A stretch of DNA of 37,772 bases from CAZHGD01 sp964531735 (lineage in GTDB: Bacteria > Armatimonadota > UBA10988), in NCBI GenBank assembly GCA_964531735.1, contig CAZHGD010000063.1, positions 1 through 37,772 on the forward strand, read 5' to 3'. The notes under the pieces were generated by a model, which was not told the DNA's origin, did no database searches, and was given only the letters and a program-made list of their open reading frames with translations. The position numbers were made by a program, and so were the translations under genes. The stretch's first letter is position 1. Every line of letters starts with the position of its first letter. Of this stretch, positions 24,413-33,107 are shown piece by piece.

Positions 24413-25212
24413 TGTTCCTGAGGCGGCAAGAGCGTGACCGGCCGACGATCAAGACGCCGGAGCAGATCGAGGTGATGCGCCGGAGCAACCTGCTCGCGCG
24501 GCGCATCGTGGCCGAGATGGGCGCTTTGGTGGCGCCGGGCGCCACCACGCGGCAGATGGACGATCTGGCCCGCCGGCTGACCCAGGAGGCCGGCGCGCGG
24601 GCCGCGTTCTACCAGTACCGCGTCGGCGCGAAGGTCTTCCCGGCCTATGTCTGCGCCTCGGTCAACGACGTCGTGGTACACGGCATTCCGGATGACCGTC
24701 CGCTGGAAACCGGTGACCTGGTCAGCCTGGACTACGGCTGCGTCATCGACGGGTACTTCGGCGACACCGCCTACACCTGGTGCGTCGGCGGGCAGCCCAG
24801 CCCGGAAGCGGCGCACCTGATGCAGACCACGCACGACGCGCTGGACGCCGGTATTGCCGCGGCACAGCCCGGCAAGCGCGTCTTCGACGTGGCCAAGGCC
24901 GTCCAGACGGTGGTGGAAGCGAACGGCTGCGGGGTGGTTCGCTCGCTGGTCGGCCACGGCATCGGCCAGCGCCTGCACGAGCCGCCGCAGGTGCCCAACT
25001 ACGCCGACCCGCGCTCCACGCGCGACCGCCTGCGGCCCGGCATGACCATCTGCATCGAACCGATGGTCACCGCGGGCCACTACGCCGTACACGAAGGCCC
25101 CGATGGTTGGGCCGCCACCACCGACGACGGCTCGCTGACCGCGCACTACGAGCACACCATCGTGATCTTGTCCGACGGCCCAGAGGTGCTCAGCCTGCCT
25201 CACGACCTGTAG
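24412..25212 (+). CDS. map: Type I methionine aminopeptidase
   Basis: The protein is 266 residues. It removes the initiator methionine from new proteins. The five metal ligands of the pita-bread fold are present: D107 (SLDYG), D118 (FGDTA), H182 (VGHGIGQ), E216 (CIEPM) and E247 (YEHTI). H90 in VVHGIP is the substrate-binding His. There is no N-terminal zinc-finger extension, and the length fits the bacterial type I enzyme. The ATG overlaps the HD-GYP stop by 1 nt (TGATG), so expression is coupled to metH and the HD-GYP gene, an unusual setting, since map often sits with secY-adk. A strong hairpin follows 15 nt after the stop. Confidence 0.93.
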   Translation: MFLRRQERDRPTIKTPEQIEVMRRSNLLARRIVAEMGALVAPGATTRQMDDLARRLTQEAGARAAFYQYRVGAKVFPAYVCASVNDVVVHGIPDDRPLETGDLVSLDYGCVIDGYFGDTAYTWCVGGQPSPEAAHLMQTTHDALDAGIAAAQPGKRVFDVAKAVQTVVEANGCGVVRSLVGHGIGQRLHEPPQVPNYADPRSTRDRLRPGMTICIEPMVTAGHYAVHEGPDGWAATTDDGSLTAHYEHTIVILSDGPEVLSLPHDL

Positions 25213-25227
25213 TGCCCGACGCGGGCC

Positions 25228-25264
25228 GGTTCGTGAGACCGGCGCGCCGCCGGCCTCACGAACC
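25228..25264. terminator. Hairpin between convergent map and glyS
   Basis: GGTTCGTGAG (25228-25237) pairs perfectly with CTCACGAACC (25255-25264). Inside, after one A/C mismatch, CCGGCG (25239-25244) pairs with CGCCGG (25248-25253) around a CGC loop, giving 16 bp in total. It fills the 58-nt gap between two stop codons, the right place for a bidirectional terminator. There is no T-run on either side, so Rho-independent termination in the classical sense is uncertain. Confidence 0.6.
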
Positions 25265-25270
25265 TGACGC

Positions 25271-26743
25271 TCAGACCTCGATGCGCTCCTGCAGCCAGCC
25301 GAGCACGTCGTCGATGGGCAGGCGCACCTGCTCCATCGTGTCGCGGTCGCGAATCGTCACCTGGTGGTCGTCTTCCACGGTCTGGTGGTCGACGGTGATG
25401 CAGTAGAGCGTGCCGATCTCGTCCTGCCGCCGGTAGAGCTTGCCGATGGCGCCGGTGTCGTCGTACTGCACCATGAACTTGCGGCGCAGCGTCTGCGCCA
25501 GGTTCTGGGCCGTCTCGACCAGGTCGTCACGGTTGCGCGCCAGCGGCACCACGGCGGCCTTGACCGGCGCCAACCGCGGGTGCAGGCGCAGCAGCGTGCG
25601 GCTGGCCTGCTCGCCCTTCTGGTCGACGTACTCCTCTTCCTCATAGGCTTCGGTGAGGAAGGCCAGGACGTTGCGGTCGACGCCCGCCGACGGCTCGACC
25701 ACGTGCGGGGTCACGCGGCGCTCGGTCTTGGTGTCGAAGTACTCCAGCTTCTTGCCGCTGAACTCGCTGTGCTGGCTCAGGTCGTAATCGGTGCGGTTGG
25801 CGATGCCTTCGAGCTCGGCGAAGCCGATGGCGAAGCGGTACATGATGTCGACGGTGCGCGTCGAGTAGTGCGACCGCTTGTGGTCGGGATGCTCGTACAA
25901 GTCGAGGTTCTCGCGCTTGATGCCCAGGCTCTGGTACCAGGCCAGCCGCGCGTCGATCCACTCCTGATGCGCCCGCGGACCATCCTCGGGCCAGCAGAAG
26001 TACTCGATCTCCATCTGCTCGAATTCGCGCGTGCGGAAGACGAAGTTGCCGGTGACGATCTCGTTGCGGAACGCCTTGCCGATCTGCGCGATGCCGAACG
26101 GCAGCTTGCGCCGCATGGTGTTCAGCACGTTGTCGTAGTTGACGAAGATGCCCTGGGCGGTCTCGGGCCGCAGGTAGGCGATGTTGCCCTCCACCGCGCC
26201 GACCTCGGTCTTGAACATCATATTGAACGCGCGGGGCTCCGTGAACGAGTCGCTCGCGCCGCAGGACGGGCAGACGCGAGGCGTGCCCTCGGGCGCGTCG
26301 ATCACCGCCGGCACCGCGCGCACGTCCCACTTCTTGCCGATCTGGTGCAGCTCGCGGCCCTTCGACAGGGCCTCCTCCTCTTCACCGGCCTCCACCGCAT
26401 ACGACTTGGTCTCGCTGCCGTGGGTGGCCCAGAGGATCCACAGGTGGTCGGCGCGGAACCGCGACTGGCAGGCCTTGCAGTCGACCAGCGGGTCGTTGAA
26501 CACGGCCACATGGCCCGATGCCTCCCAGACGCGCGGGTGCATCAGGATGCTGGCGTCCAGGGGCTCCATGTCGCCGCGCTCCTGCACCACGGCCTGCCAC
26601 CAGGCGTTCTTGACGTTGTTCTTCAGCAGCGTACCGAGAGGGCCGTAGTCCCAAGTGCTCTGGAAACCACCGTAGATCTCGCTACTGGGAAAGATGAAGC
26701 CGCGTCGCTTGCACAGCGAGACCAGCTTGTCCATCGTGACCAT
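25271..26743 (-). CDS. glyS: Glycyl-tRNA synthetase, homodimeric type
   Basis: The protein is 490 residues. It charges tRNA-Gly. It is the alpha2 (class IIa) form, not the bacterial alpha2-beta2 type. Motifs: FIFPSSEIYGGFQSTWDYGPLG at the N-terminus; cysteines in CKACQS and CPSCGAS, a zinc-binding pair; MMFKTEVGAVEG and YLRPETAQGIFVNY; IAQIGKAFRNEI (motif 2); FVFRTREFEQMEIEYF; EPSAGVDRNVLAFL (motif 3); and the C-terminal anticodon-binding domain with the GAIGKLYRRQDEIGTLYCITVD stretch. GAGGAG lies 6 nt before ATG 26743; upstream in-frame codons have no ribosome site. A good sigma-70-type promoter lies just upstream (26768-26796). It is divergent from a GT-C-type membrane gene. Confidence 0.95.
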   Translation of the reverse strand: MVTMDKLVSLCKRRGFIFPSSEIYGGFQSTWDYGPLGTLLKNNVKNAWWQAVVQERGDMEPLDASILMHPRVWEASGHVAVFNDPLVDCKACQSRFRADHLWILWATHGSETKSYAVEAGEEEEALSKGRELHQIGKKWDVRAVPAVIDAPEGTPRVCPSCGASDSFTEPRAFNMMFKTEVGAVEGNIAYLRPETAQGIFVNYDNVLNTMRRKLPFGIAQIGKAFRNEIVTGNFVFRTREFEQMEIEYFCWPEDGPRAHQEWIDARLAWYQSLGIKRENLDLYEHPDHKRSHYSTRTVDIMYRFAIGFAELEGIANRTDYDLSQHSEFSGKKLEYFDTKTERRVTPHVVEPSAGVDRNVLAFLTEAYEEEEYVDQKGEQASRTLLRLHPRLAPVKAAVVPLARNRDDLVETAQNLAQTLRRKFMVQYDDTGAIGKLYRRQDEIGTLYCITVDHQTVEDDHQVTIRDRDTMEQVRLPIDDVLGWLQERIEV

Positions 26744-26767
26744 GTCAGGCTCCTCTCGGAACTTGTC

Positions 26768-26796
26768 ATTGTAGAAGTCATGCCAGGTAGGGTCAA
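26768..26796 (-). promoter_or_regulatory. Sigma-70-type promoter of glyS
   Basis: On the minus strand, TTGACC (26796-26791) is followed by 17 nt and TACAAT (26773-26768). Each hexamer matches five of six consensus positions and the spacing is ideal. The start point would be near 26761, giving a ~20-nt leader that contains the GAGGAG ribosome site. It is the best promoter in the window. Confidence 0.65.
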
Positions 26797-26879
26797 CCGA
26801 GCCCCGCGGCGGTTCGGCGCCCGGAAGGTGACCCGGCGGCGCCGCCGTATGGGTCAAACGGCCCGCAGGAAGCCAGAGC

Positions 26880-28280
26880 ATGGAGCAGATCGCCAACCCA
26901 GCCCCTGACCACGTCGCCTCGGCCGTCCGGCCACCCTCGCGGTGGCTGCTGCCGACGGTGCTGGTCGTCCACGGGCTGCTGGCACTCATCTACACGCAGA
27001 TCATCCCGTTCGACCGCGGCCCGGATGAGCCGCACCACATGCTCTACATCGAGCACTTCGAGCAGTACGGCGACCTGCCCCGGCTGACCTCACCACGCAC
27101 CGCGCGCGACGAGCGCGACGGCTCCATCGCCATCCACCCGCCGCTCTACTACCTGGCCTGCTGGCCGCTCTATCACCAGGTCCGGCATCTGCCCTGGGCG
27201 CAGCGGCAGATGGTCTTTCGCTTCGTGGCACTGGCCCTGGCCTGGGTCACACTGCTGCTCAGTTACCGCCTCTTCCTCTGCGTCTGGCCCGATCAGCCGT
27301 CGCTGGTCACGCTGGCGCTGGTGACCGTGGCGTTGCTGCCCGAGTTCCAGTTGCTCAGCGCCGTGCAGAACAACGACGGCCTGATGATGGTGCTGTCGAC
27401 GCTGCTGGCCTTGCTCATCCTGCAGCGCATCGACCGCAACGGCACCGTCCGCGAGTGGGCGCTGCTCGGGGCACTGTTCGGGGCCGTGGTGATGACCAAG
27501 GCGACCGGCGCCGCGCTGTTGCCGGTGCCCCTGCTGCTGCTGGCCTGGCAGGCGCGGCACCACCACTGGTCCTCGCGCGACCTCGCCGCGCGGGCCGGCG
27601 CCTTCCTGGCCATGCCCTTGGTGATTGATACCTGGTGGTTCATACGCAACAAGGTGCTGGTCGGCCATTACCATCCGATCTACCGCTGGAACGGGCACCC
27701 GCTGATTTTCGACAACGTGGTGGACTTCCTCGTCGGCGGCGAACGGAGCTGGTACTGCCTGTGGCGGTTCATACTCGGGGCGCAGCAAAGCCAGATGGGC
27801 CAAGTCGACTGGTTCCTGCCGCAGAACAACCAGCCGCTGGTGGTGGCCTTCGCCATGACGCAGGTCATCTACTATGTCTTCACCGCCCTGGAGTTCGTGG
27901 CGCTGGGCGGGCTCATCGCGTGGTTCGTGCGCGCCCGGCGTGAAGCCGGCCCGCTGCGACCGCAGCAGTTCGCGCTGCTCCTGGCCGTGGTCAGCTTCGC
28001 ACTGCTCTACGGCGCGCTGGCCCACTTCACGCTATTCGTGCACCCGGGCGGCTTCCAGGGTGGACGCTACCTGCTGCCGGGCGTGTCGTCGTTTGCCTTG
28101 CTGTTCGCCACCGGCCTGCTCAGCCCCTTGCCGAGCCGGCTGCGACCCTGGGTGATCGCCGGCATCGTCGTCATGATGCTGGTCTGGAACGCCGGCTGCA
28201 TGGCCAACCTGGTGGGCTACCTCAACCCGCGCTATGCGCCGGGCCAGGGCATCCAGCTCGATCTGGGTTGGCGTCCGTAG
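26880..28280 (+). CDS. Polytopic membrane protein, GT-C / DUF2142-like glycosyltransferase
   Basis: The protein is 466 residues with roughly ten transmembrane segments. After the first segment there is a periplasmic loop beginning IIPFDRGPDEPHHMLYIEHF, the acidic P-D-E-P motif of GT-C enzymes and DUF2142 proteins, in which the Asp/Glu is thought to be catalytic. HPPLYYLACWPLYH and NNDGLMMVLSTLLAL also fit. GT-C enzymes move sugars from lipid-linked donors onto glycans or proteins at the outer face of the membrane. ATG 26880 has AGGA 9 nt upstream. It is divergent from glyS, and its last 59 nt overlap the end of the opposing methyltransferase gene. Donor and acceptor are unknown; the facing GT9 gene suggests envelope glycan synthesis. 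Confidence 0.75.
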   Translation: MEQIANPAPDHVASAVRPPSRWLLPTVLVVHGLLALIYTQIIPFDRGPDEPHHMLYIEHFEQYGDLPRLTSPRTARDERDGSIAIHPPLYYLACWPLYHQVRHLPWAQRQMVFRFVALALAWVTLLLSYRLFLCVWPDQPSLVTLALVTVALLPEFQLLSAVQNNDGLMMVLSTLLALLILQRIDRNGTVREWALLGALFGAVVMTKATGAALLPVPLLLLAWQARHHHWSSRDLAARAGAFLAMPLVIDTWWFIRNKVLVGHYHPIYRWNGHPLIFDNVVDFLVGGERSWYCLWRFILGAQQSQMGQVDWFLPQNNQPLVVAFAMTQVIYYVFTALEFVALGGLIAWFVRARREAGPLRPQQFALLLAVVSFALLYGALAHFTLFVHPGGFQGGRYLLPGVSSFALLFATGLLSPLPSRLRPWVIAGIVVMMLVWNAGCMANLVGYLNPRYAPGQGIQLDLGWRP

Positions 28281-29139
28281 GCTTGACCGCCACTGCCAAC
28301 AGATCGCCGGCGCTGATCCTCACCGAGTGGTGGGCCAGCGGGCCGCACAGCCGCCGCAGCACGGCGGCCAGCGGGGTCAGCACCCGGTGCGGGTAGGTGC
28401 GGAACTGGTGGTCGATGTAGTCGAGGGTCAGCACTTTGCGCGCCGGCCCGTGCCAGCGCAGCTCCAGCCCGGCCGCCGACCAGAGCGCCGCCAGCGAGGC
28501 CGGCGAGAAGTACTGCAAGTGCTCGGTCTTGAAGTGCGTCCAGCGGTCGCCCATCAACCGGTAGCTCAGGCTGCCCACCCACGGCGTCGAGAGCAGCACG
28601 GCACCGCCCGGCGCCAGAATGCGCGCTACTTCGCCGGCCACCGCGCGCGGGTCGGCCACGTGTTCGAGCAGGTCGCACATGGTCACGGCGTCGAAGCTCG
28701 CCGCGGCGAACGCCTGCTGCTCGATCCGCCCGCAGCGCACGCGGTCGGCACCCACACGCGCGGCGGCGGCCGCCGCGGCGTACTGCGACAACTCGACGCC
28801 GCTGGCGTCCCACCCGCGGTCCAGCGCCAGCGCCAGCAGCGAGCCGGTGGCGCAACCCACGTCCAGCAGGCGACCGGTCGCCCGGTAGGCCGCCAGGCGA
28901 TCCAACCAGTCGGCGAACGTCGCTTGCTTCATGCGGTCGACGACCACCTCGTTGCCGTGCCAGCCCCAGGCGTTGTAGTACTCGGCGGTGTACTGCGCGG
29001 CCAAGGTCTCGGCCTCCGGACGGTCCACCGCGTAGACCAGACCGCAAGCGCCGCAGGTGGTCACGGTCAGACCACACGGCAGGCGGCGGCGGGCCGCGTC
29101 GGCCGGGGCATCACAGGCCGGACAGCGCACTGACGTCAT
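28222..29139 (-). CDS. SAM-dependent methyltransferase with N-terminal zinc ribbon
   Basis: The protein is 305 residues. Cysteines C6, C9, C29 and C32 form a zinc ribbon, then DRPEAETLAAQYTAEYYNAWG leads to the SAM domain: LLDVGCATGSLLALAL, GVELSQYA, DAVTMCDLLEHV and ILAPGGAVLLSTPW. This architecture is common among methyltransferases of envelope glycan clusters. GGAG lies 9 nt before ATG 29139. The start overlaps the stop of the GT9 gene (ATGA), so the two are coupled. The last ~20 residues (PTDANPDRAGCPGPAHSAG) lie within the 59-nt overlap with the opposing membrane-protein gene; this tail may be a non-conserved read-on caused by loss of an earlier stop. It probably methylates a sugar. Confidence 0.8.
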   Translation of the reverse strand: MTSVRCPACDAPADAARRRLPCGLTVTTCGACGLVYAVDRPEAETLAAQYTAEYYNAWGWHGNEVVVDRMKQATFADWLDRLAAYRATGRLLDVGCATGSLLALALDRGWDASGVELSQYAAAAAAARVGADRVRCGRIEQQAFAAASFDAVTMCDLLEHVADPRAVAGEVARILAPGGAVLLSTPWVGSLSYRLMGDRWTHFKTEHLQYFSPASLAALWSAAGLELRWHGPARKVLTLDYIDHQFRTYPHRVLTPLAAVLRRLCGPLAHHSVRISAGDLLAVAVKPTDANPDRAGCPGPAHSAG

Positions 29140-30464
29140 GCCGGCTCTCCATCACTCGGCGCCGACCAGCGGCCCATCGCCCCGGCCAGGTACGGCACCA
29201 TCTCCGCCGCCGCGTCCGGCGGGTAGTCGGCCGCCCGCGGGTCGTCCAGCAACTCCAGCACCGCGCGCACCACCGCGGGCCAGCCGATGCCCTGCATGCA
29301 GATGTTGGCGCCCTGGCACGGCACCGAATCGACCATGTAGAGGCACGGCGAGCAGTAGACCGGCCGGTAGACCACGCGGTGCCGGCCCTCGCGCGGCTCG
29401 AACGTCTGCGGCAGGCCGGGGCCCCATAACGACACGGTCGGCACGCCCAACGCCGCGGCCAGGTGCAGCGGCCCGGAGTCGTTGGTGAGCAGCAGGCGCG
29501 CCCGCGACAGCAGCGCCAACGTGCCGCCCAGGCTCAGGCTGCCGGCCGCCTGGTACACCTGCGCCCGCCCGTCGGCGGTCAGCGCCGCCAGTACGTGTTC
29601 GTTCGCCGCCACTTCGCTCGGCGCACCGATCAGCACCAACGGCCCGTGGCCCAGCGCGACCAGTTCCTGGGCGACGCGCGCGAACCGCTCCGGCGGCCAG
29701 CGCCGCTCCTCGCACAGCTCGCCGACGTTCGGGTTCAACGCCACGAACGAGCCGGCGGCGGCCATCTGGTGGGCGGACAGCCAGTCGTCGGCCGCGCGCT
29801 GATCGGCCGCGGTGAGTGTCGGGTGCGTCAGCGACGCGCCGCCATCGGTCGCACCGAGCAGCCGGCCCAACTGCAGGTAGCAGTCGACGATGTGCGCCCA
29901 GCGGTTGAAATACAGCAGGTGCGTGTACAACCCCTGGCGGAACATCGCTGTGGAATGGACGAAGCCGGCCCGGTTCCGCGCCGCGGTGAGCGTGGTCAGC
30001 ACGGTGGAGGCACGCGAATGCACCTCCAGATCGAGCACCAGCTCGGGCCGCTCGCGCCAGGCCCGGACCGCCAGGCGCAGCGTGTCCCAGACCAGCAGGC
30101 CCAGCCGCCGGTCGCGCAGCAGGATGGCCTCATCCACCTCGGGCAGCCGCTCGAGCAGCGGCCCGAGCCCCTCGAAGCCGATGAACACCAGCCGAGCATC
30201 GGCAAACCGACCGCGCAGGGCACGGAGTAGCGGCGTCGCGTTGACGACACTGCCCAGGCCGACCAGTTTGACCACCCAGACGCAGCGCAACTCGGGCGGC
30301 ACGGTGTGGTCTCGCCGCAACAGGCGGCCCAGCAGGCGAGCGAGCAGGTTGAGCACCACGCACAGCGGCTCGCCCAACAACAGGTCCAACCGGCGCTTGG
30401 CGGCGAACGTCGGTCCGCTGGGGCGCGCCGGCGCGGCGGCCGTGGTAGGGCCTGGACTGGACAT
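29136..30464 (-). CDS. Glycosyltransferase family 9 (heptosyltransferase-like)
   Basis: The protein is 442 residues. The GT9 GT-B fold is seen in KLVGLGSVVNATPLLRALRGRF at the start of the N-lobe and in the C-lobe: LNPNVGELCEERRWPPERF, then GPLVLIGAPSE, LLLTNDSGPLHLAAALGVPTVSLWG and PCLYMVDSVPCQGANICM, the usual cysteine-bearing C-terminal segment. Family members add heptose or related sugars to lipopolysaccharide core or other glycans. An N-terminal ~55-residue extension (a Pro/Ala stretch then LLGEPLCVVLNLLARLLGRLL) may be amphipathic and membrane-attached. GAGGAG lies ~10 nt before ATG 30464 and a promoter is visible at 30494-30523. It is the first gene of a two-gene unit with the methyltransferase. 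Confidence 0.85.
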   Translation of the reverse strand: MSSPGPTTAAAPARPSGPTFAAKRRLDLLLGEPLCVVLNLLARLLGRLLRRDHTVPPELRCVWVVKLVGLGSVVNATPLLRALRGRFADARLVFIGFEGLGPLLERLPEVDEAILLRDRRLGLLVWDTLRLAVRAWRERPELVLDLEVHSRASTVLTTLTAARNRAGFVHSTAMFRQGLYTHLLYFNRWAHIVDCYLQLGRLLGATDGGASLTHPTLTAADQRAADDWLSAHQMAAAGSFVALNPNVGELCEERRWPPERFARVAQELVALGHGPLVLIGAPSEVAANEHVLAALTADGRAQVYQAAGSLSLGGTLALLSRARLLLTNDSGPLHLAAALGVPTVSLWGPGLPQTFEPREGRHRVVYRPVYCSPCLYMVDSVPCQGANICMQGIGWPAVVRAVLELLDDPRAADYPPDAAAEMVPYLAGAMGRWSAPSDGEPA

Positions 30465-30493
30465 GAAGGGTGGGCTCCTCGAACTGCTGCCCG

Positions 30494-30523
30494 ATTGTAG
30501 TGACCGAGGCCGCCGCAGGGCAA
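30494..30523 (-). promoter_or_regulatory. Sigma-70-type promoter of the GT9 gene
   Basis: On the minus strand, TTGCCC (30523-30518) is followed by 18 nt and TACAAT (30499-30494). The -10 matches five of six positions and is identical to that of glyS. The start point would be near 30487, about 23 nt before the start codon. Confidence 0.5.
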
Positions 30524-30608
30524 GCCGGTAGCCGACGGTGACGCCGAGTCTGCCTGAGCCCGCCGGCCTGTCAGCGGCGCGTCGCCCGCTGCGCTACGCG
30601 CAGGTTAC

Positions 30609-30637
30609 TCGACAGCAGACCAGCCGCGCGCTATGCT
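30609..30637 (+). promoter_or_regulatory. Sigma-70-type promoter of the GH95 gene
   Basis: TCGACA (30609-30614) is followed by exactly 17 nt and TATGCT (30632-30637). Matches are five and four of six. The start point would be near 30644, so the short leader would include only the GGAG site (30648-30651) and the GTG at 30658; the longer reading frame from 30538 would not be transcribed from here. Confidence 0.45.
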
Positions 30638-30657
30638 CCGCGGTACCGGAGCCCGTC

Positions 30658-33078
30658 GTGACCACCTTGCTGTTCGCCGTCCTGCTGCTCGGCCTCGCGC
30701 TCGTGCCCGCCGCGGCCACCGATCTGCGCCTGTGGTACCGCCAGCCGGCCGATCCCGGCTCGCGCAACGCCGCGTTCGACGGGTGGCACAACCCGCACGC
30801 CTGGTGCCAGGCCTTGCCGGTGGGCAACGGTCGGCTCGGCGCCATGGTGTTTGGCGGCGTTCGCGAGGAGCGCCTGCAACTCAACGAGGACAGCCTGTGG
30901 TCAGGTGGCCCGCAGGATGCCGACAACCCCGACGCGCTGGCCGCCCTGCCGGAGATCCGCCGCTTGCTGTTCGCCGGCCATTACCATGAGGCGCAGGAAC
31001 TCACCTTCCAGCGCATGGTCTGCAAAGGCCCGGGCAGTGGCCGCGGCAACGGCGCCAAGGTGCGGTTCGGCTCCTACCAGACGCTCGGCGACCTGTGGCT
31101 CACCTTCGCGGCACCGGGCGCGCCCGACGAAGCGCCCGGCTACGCGCGCGAACTCGACCTGGACGCCGCCATCGCCCGCGTGAACTACCGGCAGGACGGC
31201 GCGGCTTTCACCCGCGAGGTGTTCAGTAGCTACGCCGACCAGGTGCTGGTCGTGTACCTGGCCGCTGACCAGCCGGGCCGCATCAGCTTCACCGCGCGCC
31301 TGGCTCGGTCCGAATGCGCCACGATGGCGCCGCTCGGTGCCGATGGGCTGAGCCTGGCCGGGCGCCTGTGGAACGGCGAAGCCTTCGCAGGCATGCGCTA
31401 CCTGACGCAGTTGCGCGCGATCACCGACGGCGGCAGTGTCGTGGCCGATACCACCGGGCTGCACATCCACGGGGCCAATGCGGTGATGCTCGTGCTGGCC
31501 GCCGGCACCGACTACCGTCACGCCGACTACCAGGAGCGCGTGACGCAGCAGCTCCACGACGCCGCGCAGCGGCCGTACGGCGAGTTGCGCGCCCGGCACC
31601 TGGCCGACCACCGTCGGCTGTTCCGCCGCTGTCATCTCGACCTGGGCCGGACGCCGGCGGCCGACCTGCCGACCGATGAGCGCTTGGCTGCGGTGCGCGC
31701 CGGCGGCGCCGATCCGCAGTTGACCACGCTGCTGTTCCAGTATGGCCGCTACCTGCTGCTCGGCAGTTCGCGGCCGGGCGATCTGCCGGCCAACCTGCAG
31801 GGCATCTGGTCGGACGGCATCCAGACACCCTGGAACGGCGACTACCACACCAACATCAACGTGCAGATGAACTACTGGCCGGCCGAGATCACCAACCTGG
31901 CCGAATGCCACCAGCCGCTCCTCGACTGGATCGCGAGCTTGCCGGAGCCCGGCCGCCGGACCGCCAAAGTGCATTACAACGCGCGCGGTTGGGTGGTCCA
32001 CACCATCAACAACGTCTGGGGCTACACCTCACCGGGCGAGCACCCCTCCTGGGGCCAGTTCCCCGCCGCCGCCGGCTGGCTCTGCCAGCATCTCTGGGAA
32101 CACTACGCCTACCAGCCGGACCGCGCCTACCTCGAGCGCATCTGGCCGGTCATGAAGGACTGCGCCCGGTTCTACCTCGACGTGCTGCAACCCGAGCCGA
32201 CGCACGGTTGGCTGGTGCTGGCGCCGTCAAACTCACCCGAGAACAGCTTCCGCACCGCCGACGGGCAACAGGCGTCGGTCTGCCACGGCCCCGCCATGGA
32301 CTCCGAGATCATCTGGGACCTGTTCGGCAACTGCCTGGAGGCCGCTCACATCCTGGATGTCGATGAGGACTTCCGCGCCGAGCTGGAGCAGGCTGTGGCC
32401 AAGCTGCCGCCACCGCGGGTCGGCAAGCACGGGCAGTTGATGGAGTGGCTGGAGGACTTCGACGAGGTGGAGCCCGGGCACCGCCACATGTCGCACCTGT
32501 TCGCGCTGCACCCCGGCCGCCAGATCAGCGTTCACCACACCCCGGAGCTGGCCAAGGCCGCCCGCGTGGCCCTGGAGCGGCGCCTGTCATCGGGCGGTGG
32601 CCACACCGGCTGGAGCCGGGCCTGGATCATCAACTTCTGGGCCCGCCTGCACGATGGCGACCAGGCCGCCGCGCACGTGACGGCGCTGCTGGCCAAGTCC
32701 ACCTTGCCGAACCTGTTCGACAACCATCCGCCGTTCCAGATCGACGGCAACTTCGGCGCCACCGCCGGCATCGCCGAGATGCTCCTGCAAAGCCACGACG
32801 GCGAGTTGCACCTGCTGCCGGCGCTGCCGCAGGCCTGGCTCACGGGCACCGTCCATGGCCTGCGCGCGCATGGCGGCCTGGAGGTCGACCTCACCTGGCG
32901 GAACGGCCACCTGGTCTCGGCCGAGATCCACTGCTACCAGGCCGCCCACATCCGGCTGCGGACCCCGGCCAAGGTGCATGTGGCCAGCACCGCCGGCGAG
33001 GTCATGGTCGACGAGATCGCGCCGGACGTCGTCGAGTTCGACGCGCACGCCGGCGGGCTGTACCGGGTGACGCCGTAA
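30658..33078 (+). CDS. Secreted alpha-L-fucosidase, glycoside hydrolase family 95
   Basis: The protein is 806 residues. The GTG start at 30658 has GGAG 6 nt upstream and gives a clear signal peptide (TTLLFAVLLLGLALVPAAA); the upstream frame to 30538 reads as a non-signal extension. The N-terminal domain has LPVGNGRLGAMVFGG and LQLNEDSLWSGGPQD, diagnostic of GH95. Active-site residues of the inverting mechanism (Bifidobacterium AfcA N421/N423, E566, D766) correspond to N399 and N401 in HTNINVQMNYWPAE, E528 in SNSPENSF and D696 in FQIDGNFGATAG. The enzyme removes alpha-1,2-linked fucose, or in some members L-galactose, from glycans outside the cytoplasm. It is divergent from the GT9 gene and faces a gene of unknown function. 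Confidence 0.92.
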   Translation: MTTLLFAVLLLGLALVPAAATDLRLWYRQPADPGSRNAAFDGWHNPHAWCQALPVGNGRLGAMVFGGVREERLQLNEDSLWSGGPQDADNPDALAALPEIRRLLFAGHYHEAQELTFQRMVCKGPGSGRGNGAKVRFGSYQTLGDLWLTFAAPGAPDEAPGYARELDLDAAIARVNYRQDGAAFTREVFSSYADQVLVVYLAADQPGRISFTARLARSECATMAPLGADGLSLAGRLWNGEAFAGMRYLTQLRAITDGGSVVADTTGLHIHGANAVMLVLAAGTDYRHADYQERVTQQLHDAAQRPYGELRARHLADHRRLFRRCHLDLGRTPAADLPTDERLAAVRAGGADPQLTTLLFQYGRYLLLGSSRPGDLPANLQGIWSDGIQTPWNGDYHTNINVQMNYWPAEITNLAECHQPLLDWIASLPEPGRRTAKVHYNARGWVVHTINNVWGYTSPGEHPSWGQFPAAAGWLCQHLWEHYAYQPDRAYLERIWPVMKDCARFYLDVLQPEPTHGWLVLAPSNSPENSFRTADGQQASVCHGPAMDSEIIWDLFGNCLEAAHILDVDEDFRAELEQAVAKLPPPRVGKHGQLMEWLEDFDEVEPGHRHMSHLFALHPGRQISVHHTPELAKAARVALERRLSSGGGHTGWSRAWIINFWARLHDGDQAAAHVTALLAKSTLPNLFDNHPPFQIDGNFGATAGIAEMLLQSHDGELHLLPALPQAWLTGTVHGLRAHGGLEVDLTWRNGHLVSAEIHCYQAAHIRLRTPAKVHVASTAGEVMVDEIAPDVVEFDAHAGGLYRVTP

Positions 33079-33103
33079 CCGGCTGCTCGCGGAAGCGCGC
33101 GCC
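33079..33103 (+). repeat. Direct repeat copy 1
   Basis: This 25-nt stretch starts right after the GH95 stop codon. It matches 34266-34290 at 24 of 25 positions in the same orientation (first 20 nt identical: CCGGCTGCTCGCGGAAGCGC). The two copies bracket the orphan gene at 33108-33848. Confidence 0.7.
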
Positions 33104-33107
33104 GACA

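Noticed and set aside
30538..30657. Longer start for the GH95 protein
   Set aside because: It would bury the signal peptide behind 40 residues and lies upstream of the best promoter; GTG 30658 has a ribosome site and signal sequence.
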